The notes: generated from the letters alone by a model not told the origin. A stretch of DNA of 64,000 bases from Rossellomorea pakistanensis (GCF_016908495.1 NZ_JAFBDZ010000005.1:124001-188000); one strand, 5' to 3'. Counted from the first letter of the stretch, positions 8,275-17,387 are shown. Made by a program: numbers and translations.

Positions 8275-8295
8275 AAATCGTAATCATTACTATTT
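8275..8295. promoter_or_regulatory. Zur box
   Basis: AAATCGTAAT-C-ATTACTATTT differs by one base from the Bacillus Zur operator AAATCGTAAT-N-ATTACGATTT. It lies 19 bases before the ZinT-domain lipoprotein ATG, overlapping the expected promoter/start region. Zinc-replete Zur would repress the gene. The agreement between operator and gene product supports both calls. Confidence 0.88.
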
Positions 8296-8313
8296 AAAAA
8301 GGAGTGTTTATTA

Positions 8314-9072
8314 ATGAAGATTTCATTTGCAAAAGGGTTAAGCATATTAGTTTTCAGTTCACTACTAGTAGCGTGTCAGACTTCAGATTCATCCGAAAGC
8401 GAGTCTGCTGATGAAACAACACCATCCTCATCCGTTGTAGAAGACTCTTCTGGAACCCCAGAGCAAACATCTGAAAGTCACACACATGAAGGTGAACACG
8501 ATCACGACCATAGTCATGCACATGATGAAGAAACAGAGCAAATTTATAACGGATATTTTAAAGACAGCCAAGTGAAGGATCGTTCACTTTCCGATTGGGA
8601 AGGAGACTGGCAATCTGTATATCCATATCTACAAGATGGTACGCTTGACGAGGTATTTGCTGATAAAGCAGAACATGAAGGTGACATGACAGCTAAAGAA
8701 TATAAGGAGTACTATAATAAAGGGTATCAAACAGATGTTGAGCGTATCGTGATTCAAGGGGATACTGTAACGATGTATAAAAATGGTGAAGAATCTTCTG
8801 GTGAGTATATCTACGATGGGTACGAAATTCTAACATATGATGCGGGAAATAGAGGAGTAAGATACATATTTAAACTAGAAGAAGAAGCTGAAGGGCTTCC
8901 TCAATATATTCAATTTAGTGACCATAGTATCTATCCAAATGAAGCTGGTCACTATCATCTGTATTGGGGTGACGACCGCGAAGCTTTGTTGGAGGAAGTC
9001 CTCAACTGGCCTACCTACTACCCTACAAAAATGGATGGACACGATATTGCCCATGAGATGATGGCGCATTAA
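8314..9072 (+). CDS. Zur-regulated ZinT-domain zinc-binding lipoprotein
   Basis: 252 residues. The signal peptide ends in the lipobox LLVAC (Cys21). A Ser/Glu-rich linker and a histidine-rich stretch (HTHEGEHDHDHSHAHD, about residues 58-73) precede a ZinT-like domain: YFKDSQVKDRSLSDWEGDWQ, then SVYPYLQDGTLDEV, VRYIFKL, HSIYPNEAGHYHLYWGDD. ZinT domains bind zinc and pass it to high-affinity uptake systems. The Zur box upstream implies expression under zinc limitation. In many Firmicutes ZinT is fused to the AdcA binding protein; here it is a free lipoprotein with no adjacent ABC transporter genes. ATG with AAGGAG 8-13 bases upstream. Confidence 0.9.
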   Translation: MKISFAKGLSILVFSSLLVACQTSDSSESESADETTPSSSVVEDSSGTPEQTSESHTHEGEHDHDHSHAHDEETEQIYNGYFKDSQVKDRSLSDWEGDWQSVYPYLQDGTLDEVFADKAEHEGDMTAKEYKEYYNKGYQTDVERIVIQGDTVTMYKNGEESSGEYIYDGYEILTYDAGNRGVRYIFKLEEEAEGLPQYIQFSDHSIYPNEAGHYHLYWGDDREALLEEVLNWPTYYPTKMDGHDIAHEMMAH

Positions 9073-9086
9073 ATTAGGAGTAGCGA

Positions 9087-9281
9087 TTGACAAGTATGTA
9101 TGATTCAAAGGTTACCATTCCAGAAGAATTTAAAATTAGTAGTTTTGTTATACCAGCTAATTTATGTTTGACTTCCTACCAACTTAAGTTAGGCAAAGAG
9201 AATCGCCATTTTTCAGGCCATCTTGATTTACAGTCTTCTGGAATAGGACGGGAATTACCCAGCAAGACAGGCAGAAAATGA
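9087..9281 (+). pseudogene. Possible remnant of a GNAT-type gene
   Basis: A 64-codon frame (TTG 9087 or ATG 9096) behind AGGAGT. Its beginning, YDSKVTIPEEFKISSFVI, resembles from memory the N-terminus of some Bacillus acetyltransferases, after which the sequence loses similarity. It has no recognisable catalytic region. Most likely a decayed or truncated gene, possibly not coding at all. Confidence 0.3.
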
Positions 9282-9322
9282 TCAAACTTTTGTATAAAAC
9301 CGAAACTTAAAACTGTTAAATA

Positions 9323-9360
9323 AGAATCCATTTTGATTAAACTTTTTCAAAATGGATTCT
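9323..9360. repeat. Hairpin AGAATCCATTTTGA, second copy
   Basis: AGAATCCATTTTGA (9323-9336) pairs with its exact complement (9347-9360). The arms are the same as in the hairpin at 7995-8032, the two lying 1.3 kb apart on either side of the zinc lipoprotein gene. The rest of 9282-9474 shows no gene. Confidence 0.75.
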
Positions 9361-9474
9361 CTTATTTACCGTAAAATACGGGTTTGCGAGGTGTTTTTGA
9401 TTAAACTTTGATTCAAAGCAACATCTGATTTAACGGAATTAAGATTTTAGTATGTTTTTGCAAGATTCCATCCA

Positions 9475-11106
9475 TCACTTAAGCTTATTTATTTGTTTCG
9501 TAAGTTCTTTAAATCTCAAATCGAGTTCTGAGTACGCTTCATCATTTGGTGTGATAAAGCTAAGCTTTCCTAAAACTTCTTGTCTTTCTGTTTCAAGCTT
9601 TAAACGTAATTCATCCTGATTATCTCTTTTTCGAGGTGCTTCTTGCAATTGCTTTTGGATGCGATTGTTCGAAAATACCAGTTTAGTATTCGTCGTTTTT
9701 TCAAGAAAGTATCGATCATGAGAAACGACAAGTAATGTACCATTGTACTTGGCTAATGTATTTTCTAATTGCTCACGTGAAGGTAGATCAAGATGATTGG
9801 TCGGTTCGTCTAAAATGAGCACATCTTTTTCTTCTAGAATATATGCCATCAATTTACACTTCACACGCTCTCCCATACTCATGTTTCGAATGGGTTCTGT
9901 CCACCCCGATGCCGTAAATCCTAAATGCTTCATTAAATTTTGAACTTTTCCTCTCGCTTCGAATGTTTCTTTATAGAATAGCTGCTCAGGAGTTTGTTCC
10001 AATGGTAAATCAAACACTTCTTGTGTTAAGTAGCCGATTTGGGCAGATGGTGAAATCCATACTTCTCCATCAGCCGTTTCCTGTCCGACGATCACTTTCA
10101 ATAAAGTTGTTTTTCCACTGCCATTCGGCCCTATTAATGAAACCTTCTCACCGTGCTGAATCGTAAAGTTGGCGTTTTTAAATAAAATAGATCCATTAAA
10201 CGCCTTTGATAGATTCTTAACTTCTAGAAACCGTTTTCCTACCTTATTTTTTGCTTTCATCGAAAAGTGAACTTCATACTCTGACTCAACAGGCTCCACT
10301 TTTGCCTTTTCGAGCTCTTTTTCAAGACGCTTTTGTTTTGATTTTACTTGAGCATCCATACGCTTAGCTTTTACACGATAGTGCTCTTTGAAGCCTTCCT
10401 TTTTCGTCGATTGTGCATGCGCTTTTTTCGACCAAGAAGTGAGCTCATTCATTTGCGCTTCAATGCGTTCCGTCATTTTTCGCTGTTTTTCATATTCACG
10501 TTGCTGAGTAAGCCTTTTCTGTTTGCGAAACTCCATATAACTGGAATAATTCCCTTTGTGTTCAATAAGTTGTTTCCCTTCAATCGACCAAATTTTTGTG
10601 GCAACAGCATCTAAAAAATACCGATCATGGGAAACCAGAATAATGGTGCCTTTATATTTCTCGATTTGTTCTTTAAGGAACTCCGTACTTTGTTCATCGA
10701 GATGGTTGGTCGGTTCGTCTAATAATAAAAGATGGGCATCTATTGAAAGACCCTTTGCAAGTCGTGCTTTCAACTTCTCCCCTCCGCTTAATTGTGAAAA
10801 ATTTCGGATTGGTACATTCCATTTTTTTAGTAAAGCTTCTTCTGAAGGTGTCACTTCTTCGAAAGAATACATTTCCGCTTCTTGTTCAATAAAAGCCATG
10901 TTCAAGTTTGGTTGCAGCCATTCAATTCGTCCTTTAGTCGGCACTAAGTCATTATGGATCAATTGCAGTAAGGTAGATTTACCAGCACCATTTTTGCCAA
11001 TAATTCCGATCATATCTCCTTGCTGTACGCTGGCATTTACATCTTTAAAAATCGTAAGATCCATTATTTCGAAGCTGATATTTCGTAATTTAAGCAGCTC
11101 TTTCAT
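9475..11106 (-). CDS. vmlR: VmlR-type ABC-F ribosome protection protein
   Basis: 543 residues from the ATG at 11106, with AAGGGGAAG upstream; a longer frame begins at 11157 but would overlap the attenuator. Two ABC ATPase domains in tandem without membrane segments: Walker A GKNGAGKST near residue 40 and GPNGSGKT near 340, signatures LSGGEKLK and MSMGERVK, Walker B LLLLDEPTNHLD and VLILDEPTNHLD. The inter-domain linker is long, with KKAHAQSTKKEGFKEHYRVK. The wording matches B. subtilis VmlR closely from memory. VmlR binds the E site and releases virginiamycin M, lincosamides and pleuromutilins from the ribosome. The antibiotic spectrum depends on the linker tip and cannot be fixed here. Confidence 0.9.
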   Translation of the reverse strand: MKELLKLRNISFEIMDLTIFKDVNASVQQGDMIGIIGKNGAGKSTLLQLIHNDLVPTKGRIEWLQPNLNMAFIEQEAEMYSFEEVTPSEEALLKKWNVPIRNFSQLSGGEKLKARLAKGLSIDAHLLLLDEPTNHLDEQSTEFLKEQIEKYKGTIILVSHDRYFLDAVATKIWSIEGKQLIEHKGNYSSYMEFRKQKRLTQQREYEKQRKMTERIEAQMNELTSWSKKAHAQSTKKEGFKEHYRVKAKRMDAQVKSKQKRLEKELEKAKVEPVESEYEVHFSMKAKNKVGKRFLEVKNLSKAFNGSILFKNANFTIQHGEKVSLIGPNGSGKTTLLKVIVGQETADGEVWISPSAQIGYLTQEVFDLPLEQTPEQLFYKETFEARGKVQNLMKHLGFTASGWTEPIRNMSMGERVKCKLMAYILEEKDVLILDEPTNHLDLPSREQLENTLAKYNGTLLVVSHDRYFLEKTTNTKLVFSNNRIQKQLQEAPRKRDNQDELRLKLETERQEVLGKLSFITPNDEAYSELDLRFKELTKQINKLK

Positions 11107-11134
11107 ACAATCTTCCCCTTTCTTAAAAGGGAGA

Positions 11135-11248
11135 ATAAAAAAATCCTCCCAATTCATTTGGAAGGATTAGTCGCATTTTTATATTGCTCAAAATAAGCTA
11201 TTTCATTAAATAGCTCTACAGTTTATAGAAAATGGGCAGACTAATCCT
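11135..11248 (-). promoter_or_regulatory. Transcription attenuator of vmlR
   Basis: In the minus-strand leader RNA, AGGATTAGTC (complement of 11239-11248) can pair with GACTAATCCT (complement of 11163-11172). That antiterminator overlaps the 5' arm of a terminator formed by AATCCTTCC and GGGAGGATT (11142-11168), followed by a T-run (11135-11141). The two structures are mutually exclusive. B. subtilis vmlR is known to be controlled by transcription attenuation. A short leader frame starting at 11317 or 11320 is possible, but its ribosome site is too close to be convincing. Confidence 0.8.
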
Positions 11249-11343
11249 ATTTCGTATGATTTGAAATATGCGATTTCAAATTTTAAAAATAAGATTATTT
11301 GTCCATCGTCCACCCATCATCCTTTCCGTCGTTTAATAAAAAC

Positions 11344-11349
11344 ATTGTA
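11344..11349 (-). promoter_or_regulatory. Probable extended -10 of the vmlR promoter
   Basis: On the minus strand the sequence reads TATGCTACAAT, an extended -10 (TGN plus TACAAT). No good -35 is visible. It would give a leader of about 230 bases containing the attenuator. Confidence 0.5.
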
Positions 11350-11488
11350 GCATAACTCATCTGGAAAAGAAAAGGAAGGATTTCTTCCTAAATCAATCCA
11401 TTCAGGTGTACCTTACTTCAAATCGGTAAAGGTCATTTATGTCAGACATTATTAAATAGAATCAATCTTTATTTTAGGCAATTATTAG

Positions 11489-11541
11489 GAACCGCAACTT
11501 CCAGATATAGAAGATACCCTCTATATGGATGTTGTGTTCCG
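11489..11541. repeat. Palindromic core of the TATAGAAGA family
   Basis: GGAACCGCAACTTCCAGATA through TATATGGATGTTGTGTTCC forms an imperfect dyad centred on ATATAGAAGA. It resembles the inner part of the long palindromes at 18827-18954, 24856-24980 and 51468-51570, but lacks their outer arms. Confidence 0.5.
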
Positions 11542-11594
11542 TATGGATTTAAAATAAGACTGTTTTCCAAACGAGTGTTATTTTTTAGGAACAT

Positions 11595-11714
11595 CGAAAA
11601 GGTTGATCTTCTCTGCAGGTCCGAGACTCCTGCGGGAGTAGCGGGACAGGTGAGACCTAAGCAAGGCGACGGGGAGGCTCACCGCCCGCCCCGCGGAAAG
11701 AGAGCAACCTTTCG
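11595..11714. repeat. GC-rich intergenic repeat
   Basis: A 120-bp segment much richer in G+C than its surroundings (GAGACTCCTGCGGGAGTAGC, GGTGAGACC, GAGGCTCACCGCCCGCCCCG), bounded by the inverted ends CGAAAAGGTTG and CAACCTTTCG. This type of GC-rich intergenic repeat occurs widely in Bacillus genomes as I recall them. A degenerate copy in the opposite orientation is seen near 34510-34590. Confidence 0.7.
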
Positions 11715-11852
11715 CTGCACCAACCAACCCCTTTTCAAATAACAATAACTTTTACGAAATAACTTGGTTTTAACATCCCCCGATTTTTTGTTTTCTCCAA
11801 CTTTTCTAGTAAAATAAGACCAACAAAGTGAACGTTTAAAGCAGGTGCAGGG

Positions 11853-13796
11853 ATGAACAACCGACAAAAAGAAATCTTAAGAATTTTATTAACAGAAACA
11901 GAAGAGCCATTGTTAGTACAGGACATTGCTAACAAACTAGATTGCTCGGAGAAAACGATTCGCAATGATTTAAAAATCATTGAACAATACATTGGTTCTC
12001 ATACAACAGGTTCTCTCATTCGGAAGCCGGGTCTGGGAGTTTATTTAGAAATCAATCAAAATGAAAAAACGACTTTATTTCATGAGCTTCATCTCTCTCA
12101 GGGTCATGATCCTAATACTTCTGATGAAAAAAGGATTTTAGAGATTGCTTATGAACTATTGATGAACCCACAGCCACTTTCTTCCCAGAAGCTGGCGGAG
12201 GTGCATTATGTAACGAAAACGGTGATAAGAAAGGATCTGGATCGAATTGAAAGCTGGCTTAGTGAGGTCGGACTTGAGCTTGTCTCAAAGCAAAAGGTAG
12301 GTCTCCATATTGAAGGCTCCGAACATCTTCGTCGAAAAGCGTTAAGTCGGTTATCCCTTCTTGTTCATAATTCGAGTTTCAGCCATCAGTTTATAAGTGA
12401 AAAATTCTCTTCCTATGAAGTCGAGATTGTAAAAAGTGAACTAAAATCACTACAGAAAAAGCATTCTCTTTATTTTACAGATGAAACGATGGAGAGCTTA
12501 CTCATTCATACTCTATTCACGATTAGAAGGACGAAGCTGAAACGGCCCATCACGATTTCCTCACAGGAAAAAGAAGAAATCATCAACCGGCCGGAATTTC
12601 GATGGGCAGAGGAGCTCCTAAAGAAACTAGGGGTTATTTTCGTTGTCCATTTTTCTGAGGAAGAAGTCGTTTACTTGGCTCTTCACTTGCTTGGAGGGAA
12701 ACTGCGTTTACAACAAGGATTCCATGACCCCGGGGATGGTCCTGTTCTGACAGATATCATTCACAAATTAACCAACCGAATGTCGAGCTTGATGAACATT
12801 GATTTTAAAAAGGATCGTACATTAATTGAGGGGTTACATGTTCATTTGTATTCAGCATTGAACAGATTAAAATTCAACCTAAACGTTTCAAATCCAATGC
12901 TCCATGATATTAAAAGAATGTATCCGTATATGTTCAATATGGTCATTGAGAGTATAAATGAAATCAACGATTCCTTTTCACTTTCCATTCCGGAAGAAGA
13001 AGCAGCCTATCTCACCTTGCATTTTCAGGCTTCTCTTGAAAGACTCACCGAAATGCGAAACAAAGTGAGAAATGTCATTATCGTTTGCCATATGGGAGTA
13101 GGAATGTCGCAGTTGCTTCGAACAAAACTAGAGAAAAAATACGATTCCCTTCATATTCTCGGTTGTATTTCAAAGTCAGATTTGGAAGACTACCTTTCCC
13201 AGCATAGTGTCGATCTCGTCATTTCGACTATTGAGCTCAGACCATTGAAAGTACCGACTATCGTTATTTCGCCATTACTAGATCGAGGAGAAGAGCAAAA
13301 ACTAGAGAAATTCCTAAGCGAAATCGATGGTTCCAATCAAAGGAATGGTTTTTCTACATTAATGAAATATATGGATGCTTCGCTTATCTTTATCCATCAA
13401 AAAAGTGATCATCGTTACAAACTAATTGAAGAAATGGCTTTTGCCCTATATAAAAAAGGGTATGTGGAAAAGAACTATGTCTTTAGTGCTGTTCAGCGTG
13501 AAAGAATGTCCTCAACTAGTATCGGCTCAGGAATCTCTATTCCACATGGTAGCCCAAATTTCATCAAAAAATCTGTAGTGGCTGTTTCTACTTTAAAAGA
13601 AGCAGTAGAGTGGGGAAACGAGAAGGTGAACTTAATCTTTATGATTGCCGTGAAAAATGAAGGACAAGAATCTAAGATGCTTTTCCAGGAGCTATCAAAG
13701 ATCAGTGAATCCCCTGCTTTTATTCGAGAGCTAATGGAAGCTGTCGATAAGGAAAGCTTCCTTTTACATCTGCAAAAGGGGAATCGGAATAGTTAG
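11853..13796 (+). CDS. manR: ManR-type PTS-regulated transcriptional activator
   Basis: 647 residues. Domain order: winged HTH (residues 1-80, with IANKLDCSEKTIRNDLK), a second HTH-like region near 95-160, two PRDs (about 185-400), an EIIB-like domain beginning VRNVIIVCHMGVGMSQLL near 405, and an EIIA-like domain from about 505 (ISIPHGS near 565). This is the architecture and length of ManR/MtlR-type activators whose PRDs are phosphorylated by HPr and the partner permease. It lies 180 bases upstream of a manP-like PTS gene, the order found for manR-manP in B. subtilis. Mannitol or fructose specificity remains possible. Confidence 0.85.
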   Translation: MNNRQKEILRILLTETEEPLLVQDIANKLDCSEKTIRNDLKIIEQYIGSHTTGSLIRKPGLGVYLEINQNEKTTLFHELHLSQGHDPNTSDEKRILEIAYELLMNPQPLSSQKLAEVHYVTKTVIRKDLDRIESWLSEVGLELVSKQKVGLHIEGSEHLRRKALSRLSLLVHNSSFSHQFISEKFSSYEVEIVKSELKSLQKKHSLYFTDETMESLLIHTLFTIRRTKLKRPITISSQEKEEIINRPEFRWAEELLKKLGVIFVVHFSEEEVVYLALHLLGGKLRLQQGFHDPGDGPVLTDIIHKLTNRMSSLMNIDFKKDRTLIEGLHVHLYSALNRLKFNLNVSNPMLHDIKRMYPYMFNMVIESINEINDSFSLSIPEEEAAYLTLHFQASLERLTEMRNKVRNVIIVCHMGVGMSQLLRTKLEKKYDSLHILGCISKSDLEDYLSQHSVDLVISTIELRPLKVPTIVISPLLDRGEEQKLEKFLSEIDGSNQRNGFSTLMKYMDASLIFIHQKSDHRYKLIEEMAFALYKKGYVEKNYVFSAVQRERMSSTSIGSGISIPHGSPNFIKKSVVAVSTLKEAVEWGNEKVNLIFMIAVKNEGQESKMLFQELSKISESPAFIRELMEAVDKESFLLHLQKGNRNS

Positions 13797-13940
13797 TGAA
13801 ATGAAGTTAAAACTAAACAGACCAATACCGAGGTGTCCTAAACATAAACTTCCGCTTTAACAGCGCAGCACCTCTAATTTTTCCCTAACTTCCGGAACCT
13901 CCGGTAAAAAACCAAACTTTTTCCCATTTGAAAAAGCGTT

Positions 13941-13956
13941 ATGATAGCGTTAACAA
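13941..13956 (+). promoter_or_regulatory. cre site (CcpA) before manP
   Basis: ATGATAGCGTTAACAA fits the cre consensus WTGNNARCGNWWWCAW at every position. It begins 36 bases before the manP start and overlaps a possible -10 (TATGAT, 13940-13945), so CcpA binding should give glucose repression. Confidence 0.85.
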
Positions 13957-13976
13957 CAAACGCAGGAGGTTTGAAG

Positions 13977-15896
13977 ATGAAACTGTTAGCGATTACATCA
14001 TGTCCTAATGGAATTGCCCATACCTATATGGCTGCAGAAAATTTACAGAAAGCAGCTGAAAATTTAGGAGTTAATCTTAAGGTAGAGACACAGGGCTCTA
14101 TCGGGGTAGAAAATGAATTCTCGGAAAAAGATATACAAGAAGCAGACGGTATCATTATTGCTGCAGACAAGGCAGTTGAAAAAGAGCGCTTTATTGGAAA
14201 GAAAGTTCTTATAGTAGGTGTTCAGGATGGAATCCGAAAGCCTAAAGAGCTGATTAAAAAAGTGATGAGTGGGGATGTACCTGTATACCAGTCTCAAAAA
14301 TCAGTCGAAGATCACAAAAAAGAGAAGAAGGATAAGCAAAATCCCATCTATCGTCACTTAATGAATGGTGTCTCCTATATGATTCCGTTCATTGTTGTGG
14401 GGGGACTTTTAATTGCCATTGCGTTAACAATTGGTGGAGAAAAAACTCCGGGTGGCATTAAAATTCCAGACGATTCTTTCTGGAAAACGATTGAGATGCT
14501 TGGTGGAGCGTCGTTTACATTTATGGTTCCGATATTATCTGGATTCATTGCCTATAGTATCGCAGATCGACCAGGTTTAGCCCCTGGGATGATTGGCGGT
14601 TATATTGCAGCGGATGGTAGTTTTTATGGAAGTGAAGCGGGAGCAGGATTTCTAGGTGGAATCATCGCAGGTTTCTTAGCGGGTTATGTTGCGTTAGCCA
14701 TTAAAAAGGTAAAAGTACCAAAAGTCGTTCAACCGATTATGCCAATCATAATTATACCAGTCATTTCTTCCCTCATTGTTGGCCTAGCATTTGTTCTGAT
14801 TATTGGCGCACCTGTCGCTCAAGTTTTTGAAAGTTTAACGGGTTGGTTAGCTGGTATGCAAGGCTCTAGCTCTATTTTATTAGCCGTAATCTTAGGTGCG
14901 ATGATTTCCTTCGATATGGGTGGACCAGTCAATAAAGTGGCATTCCTATTTGGTTCTGCCATGATCGGTGAAGGAAATTACGAGATTATGGGTCCAATTG
15001 CAGCCGCAATTTGTATCCCTCCAATTGGAATGGGACTGGCAACATTCCTGAATAAACGTAAATATCAACCAGCTGAAAAAGAAACAGGAAAAGCGTCCTT
15101 TACGATGGGGCTATTCGGGATCACGGAAGGAGCCATCCCGTTCGCAGCACAGGATCCACTGCGTGTAATCCCGAGTATCATGGCCGGTTCGATTACAGGG
15201 TCTGTCATTGCCATGATCGGAAATGTTGGAGACCGAGTAGCACATGGAGGGCCGATTGTTGCAGCATTAGGTGCCGTGGATAATGTATTGATGTTCTTTG
15301 TCGCCATTATTGCCGGGTCAATTGTAACCGCCTTACTTGTAAACCTTTTGAAAAAAGACGTTGAGAACTTAGAAGTAACGGAAGAACCAGAAGAAACGAA
15401 AGAAGTTGTCGAAGAAGAACCAAATGAAAATCTAGCTATTAACAAACTAACGGACATCACAAGCTTAGAATTAATCGAAACAGATTTACAGGGCTCTACA
15501 AGAGATGATGTTATTGATGAAATGATCGGTATGCTCGACCATGAAGGAGCTTTGAATTCAAAAGCTGAATTTAAACAAGCGATCATTCATAGAGAAAACG
15601 AAAGCTCAACGGGAATCGGAATGAATATTGCCATTCCACATGGGAAATCAGATGCCGTGAAGAAGCCGAGAGTGGTCTTTGGAATCAAAAAGGATGGAGT
15701 GGATTGGAAGAGCCTTGATGGTACAGATGCCAAGCTGATCTTCATGATTGCTGTTCCGAAAGAAAGCGTCGGTGATGCACACTTGAAAATCCTTCAAATG
15801 CTTTCACGTAAACTAATGGATGATGATTTCAGAGAGAAGCTCTTAGCTGTGAACACGAAGGAAGAAGCGTATTCATTGTTAGAAACCATTGAATAA
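13977..15896 (+). CDS. manP: PTS mannose/fructose-type EIIBCA permease
   Basis: 639 residues from ATG 13977 (AGGAGGT at 13963-13969; the in-frame ATG at 13941 lies inside the cre site). EIIB comes first (LLAITSCPNGIAHTYMAAE, Cys9 phosphorylation site), then EIIC with about ten membrane segments (residues 120-455), then EIIA from about 490 with the phosphohistidine in IAIPHGKSDAV. The fused B-C-A order and length match ManP of B. subtilis; generic fructose permeases have related orders. It takes up and phosphorylates the sugar at the membrane. A manA isomerase gene, which follows in B. subtilis, is absent here. Confidence 0.85.
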   Translation: MKLLAITSCPNGIAHTYMAAENLQKAAENLGVNLKVETQGSIGVENEFSEKDIQEADGIIIAADKAVEKERFIGKKVLIVGVQDGIRKPKELIKKVMSGDVPVYQSQKSVEDHKKEKKDKQNPIYRHLMNGVSYMIPFIVVGGLLIAIALTIGGEKTPGGIKIPDDSFWKTIEMLGGASFTFMVPILSGFIAYSIADRPGLAPGMIGGYIAADGSFYGSEAGAGFLGGIIAGFLAGYVALAIKKVKVPKVVQPIMPIIIIPVISSLIVGLAFVLIIGAPVAQVFESLTGWLAGMQGSSSILLAVILGAMISFDMGGPVNKVAFLFGSAMIGEGNYEIMGPIAAAICIPPIGMGLATFLNKRKYQPAEKETGKASFTMGLFGITEGAIPFAAQDPLRVIPSIMAGSITGSVIAMIGNVGDRVAHGGPIVAALGAVDNVLMFFVAIIAGSIVTALLVNLLKKDVENLEVTEEPEETKEVVEEEPNENLAINKLTDITSLELIETDLQGSTRDDVIDEMIGMLDHEGALNSKAEFKQAIIHRENESSTGIGMNIAIPHGKSDAVKKPRVVFGIKKDGVDWKSLDGTDAKLIFMIAVPKESVGDAHLKILQMLSRKLMDDDFREKLLAVNTKEEAYSLLETIE

Positions 15897-15909
15897 GTGT
15901 GATTAGATG

Positions 15910-15950
15910 CCAGTCCCGATCTCACCTGAGAGAGGGATTGGTGTTTTTTA
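15910..15950 (+). terminator. Terminator after manP
   Basis: CCAGTCCC (15910-15917) pairs with GGGATTGG (15934-15941) with one wobble, followed by TGTTTTTT. Confidence 0.75.
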
Positions 15951-16184
15951 ATGGAAATACATTTGAGGAGGAAGTTTTCTTAAAATTTAATGGCAAGCAC
16001 TTGCCCTGTAAAATAAGAAATTCGTAGGAGTAAAATTCAAAATTTTCAAAAATTATAAGAAGAATGAACTGGAGATCAATAAAATTTTCTATACAAAATA
16101 GACTGTTTTTTATGCTGGTGAAGGGTTTTTCTCCTCTCATTCCGAAAATATTTAGCATACCGAAACAATTAGGAGGAGAAGCAT

Positions 16185-17387
16185 TTGAAGAAGAAAAAAA
16201 TGGTATCAAGTGTAGCAGCCGTACTTCTATGTACAAGTCTAGTATCGCCAAGTTTCGCAGCAAACTCCCCAAATGGGAATCTGAACAATGAGAATTCAGA
16301 ATTGCCGGTTTCAGGATTCACAAATCATGCTGAAATGACAAAGAAGCTTAAGCAAATTGAAAAAGCAAGTCAAGGAAGGGTTTCCGTTGATGTTGCCGGT
16401 TATTCTCATAATGGTCTTGAAATTTTTCAAGCTCGAGTGGGAGAGGGCGATAGAGTCGTAATGATTGAAAGTGAAATCCATGGGAATGAAAAAACTGGAA
16501 CAGAAGCTTTATTGAACATTCTTCAATATCTAGGATCAAGCAATTCACCTGAAGCACAAAAAATCAGAGAAGAAATCACTCTTGTTGTTTTGCCAAAAAT
16601 GAATCCTGATGCAAGTGAATTAAATCGAAGAGCAAACGATTTAACATGGGGGGAAGTGGTGGAAGCCTATCCTTCCTTATCTGGTGTAGCCCCTGCTTGG
16701 AATTATTATACGAGAACACTTCAGGATGTAGATTACAGTAAACGACCTGGTTTTGATGTGAACAGGGATTTTAATCCAGATCTAAACTACACCCCGCAGC
16801 CAGAGGATTTCCCTGGGACGTCGAGTGATCCAGGATGGTATATTACCCCTGAATCGCAAACAGTAAGGGATGTTTATAAAAGCTTGAAAGAAGAGTTTGG
16901 GAAAGTAGAAGTATTCATTGACCTCCATCATCAAGGTCAATACTATGTAGAAGGAACAGACGACCTTGTGACAATGTCTTTATCTGGTCAATTTGTTCCA
17001 AAACCAAATAGTCCTGAAGGGAGTAAGTATGCTGAGTACGCCGACAACTATAACTATGATTTCTCGAGACAATTAAACGTTGCTGCCTATAATGCTTTAC
17101 AATCTATCGGGAATTCACCTTTTAATAATATCACCTTGTATCAACAAGATTTAGACCTTCCAGGAACAGCACTTGGATCATTTGCACTGAATGGAAGCGG
17201 TACTGTTTTATTTGAAGTAAGAGGTCAAACCTGGACGATGGGTCAAAAGAAAAAGGGACAGCTCGTCAAAGCCGTTGAAACGGGACTAAATGCGATTATT
17301 AGCGGGGTCGCAAATGAAAGTGTCTATGAGTTAAATCCTGAAGAATATGAGGATATTCCTGCTACATCGTATAGTCCAGGATTGTAG
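16185..17387 (+). CDS. Secreted M14 zinc carboxypeptidase
   Basis: 400 residues with a TTG start and AGGAGGAG 7-14 bases upstream. A Sec signal peptide (KKKKMVSSVAAVLLCTSLVS, cleavage near SFA-A, residue 25) indicates export. The M14 zinc site is visible as SEIHGNEKTG (His and Glu ligands, near residue 97) and IDLHHQGQ (third ligand, near 248). FEVRGQTWTMGQ near 345 holds the catalytic glutamate candidate. It may trim peptides or peptidoglycan fragments outside the cell; the specificity is not evident. No partner genes lie next to it. Confidence 0.85.
   Translation: MKKKKMVSSVAAVLLCTSLVSPSFAANSPNGNLNNENSELPVSGFTNHAEMTKKLKQIEKASQGRVSVDVAGYSHNGLEIFQARVGEGDRVVMIESEIHGNEKTGTEALLNILQYLGSSNSPEAQKIREEITLVVLPKMNPDASELNRRANDLTWGEVVEAYPSLSGVAPAWNYYTRTLQDVDYSKRPGFDVNRDFNPDLNYTPQPEDFPGTSSDPGWYITPESQTVRDVYKSLKEEFGKVEVFIDLHHQGQYYVEGTDDLVTMSLSGQFVPKPNSPEGSKYAEYADNYNYDFSRQLNVAAYNALQSIGNSPFNNITLYQQDLDLPGTALGSFALNGSGTVLFEVRGQTWTMGQKKKGQLVKAVETGLNAIISGVANESVYELNPEEYEDIPATSYSPGL

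Noticed and set aside
10556..11170. 204-codon plus-strand frame opposite vmlR
   Set aside because: Antisense to a highly conserved ABC-F gene and through its attenuator; no ribosome site.
11282..11320. Leader peptide in the vmlR leader (14 codons from 11320 or 13 from 11317)
   Set aside because: The GGAAAGG element abuts the ATG, leaving too little spacing for a normal ribosome site; left as a possibility only within the attenuator entry.
15065..15586. 173-codon minus-strand frame inside manP
   Set aside because: Shadow of a conserved PTS permease; low-complexity Ser/Ile-rich translation.
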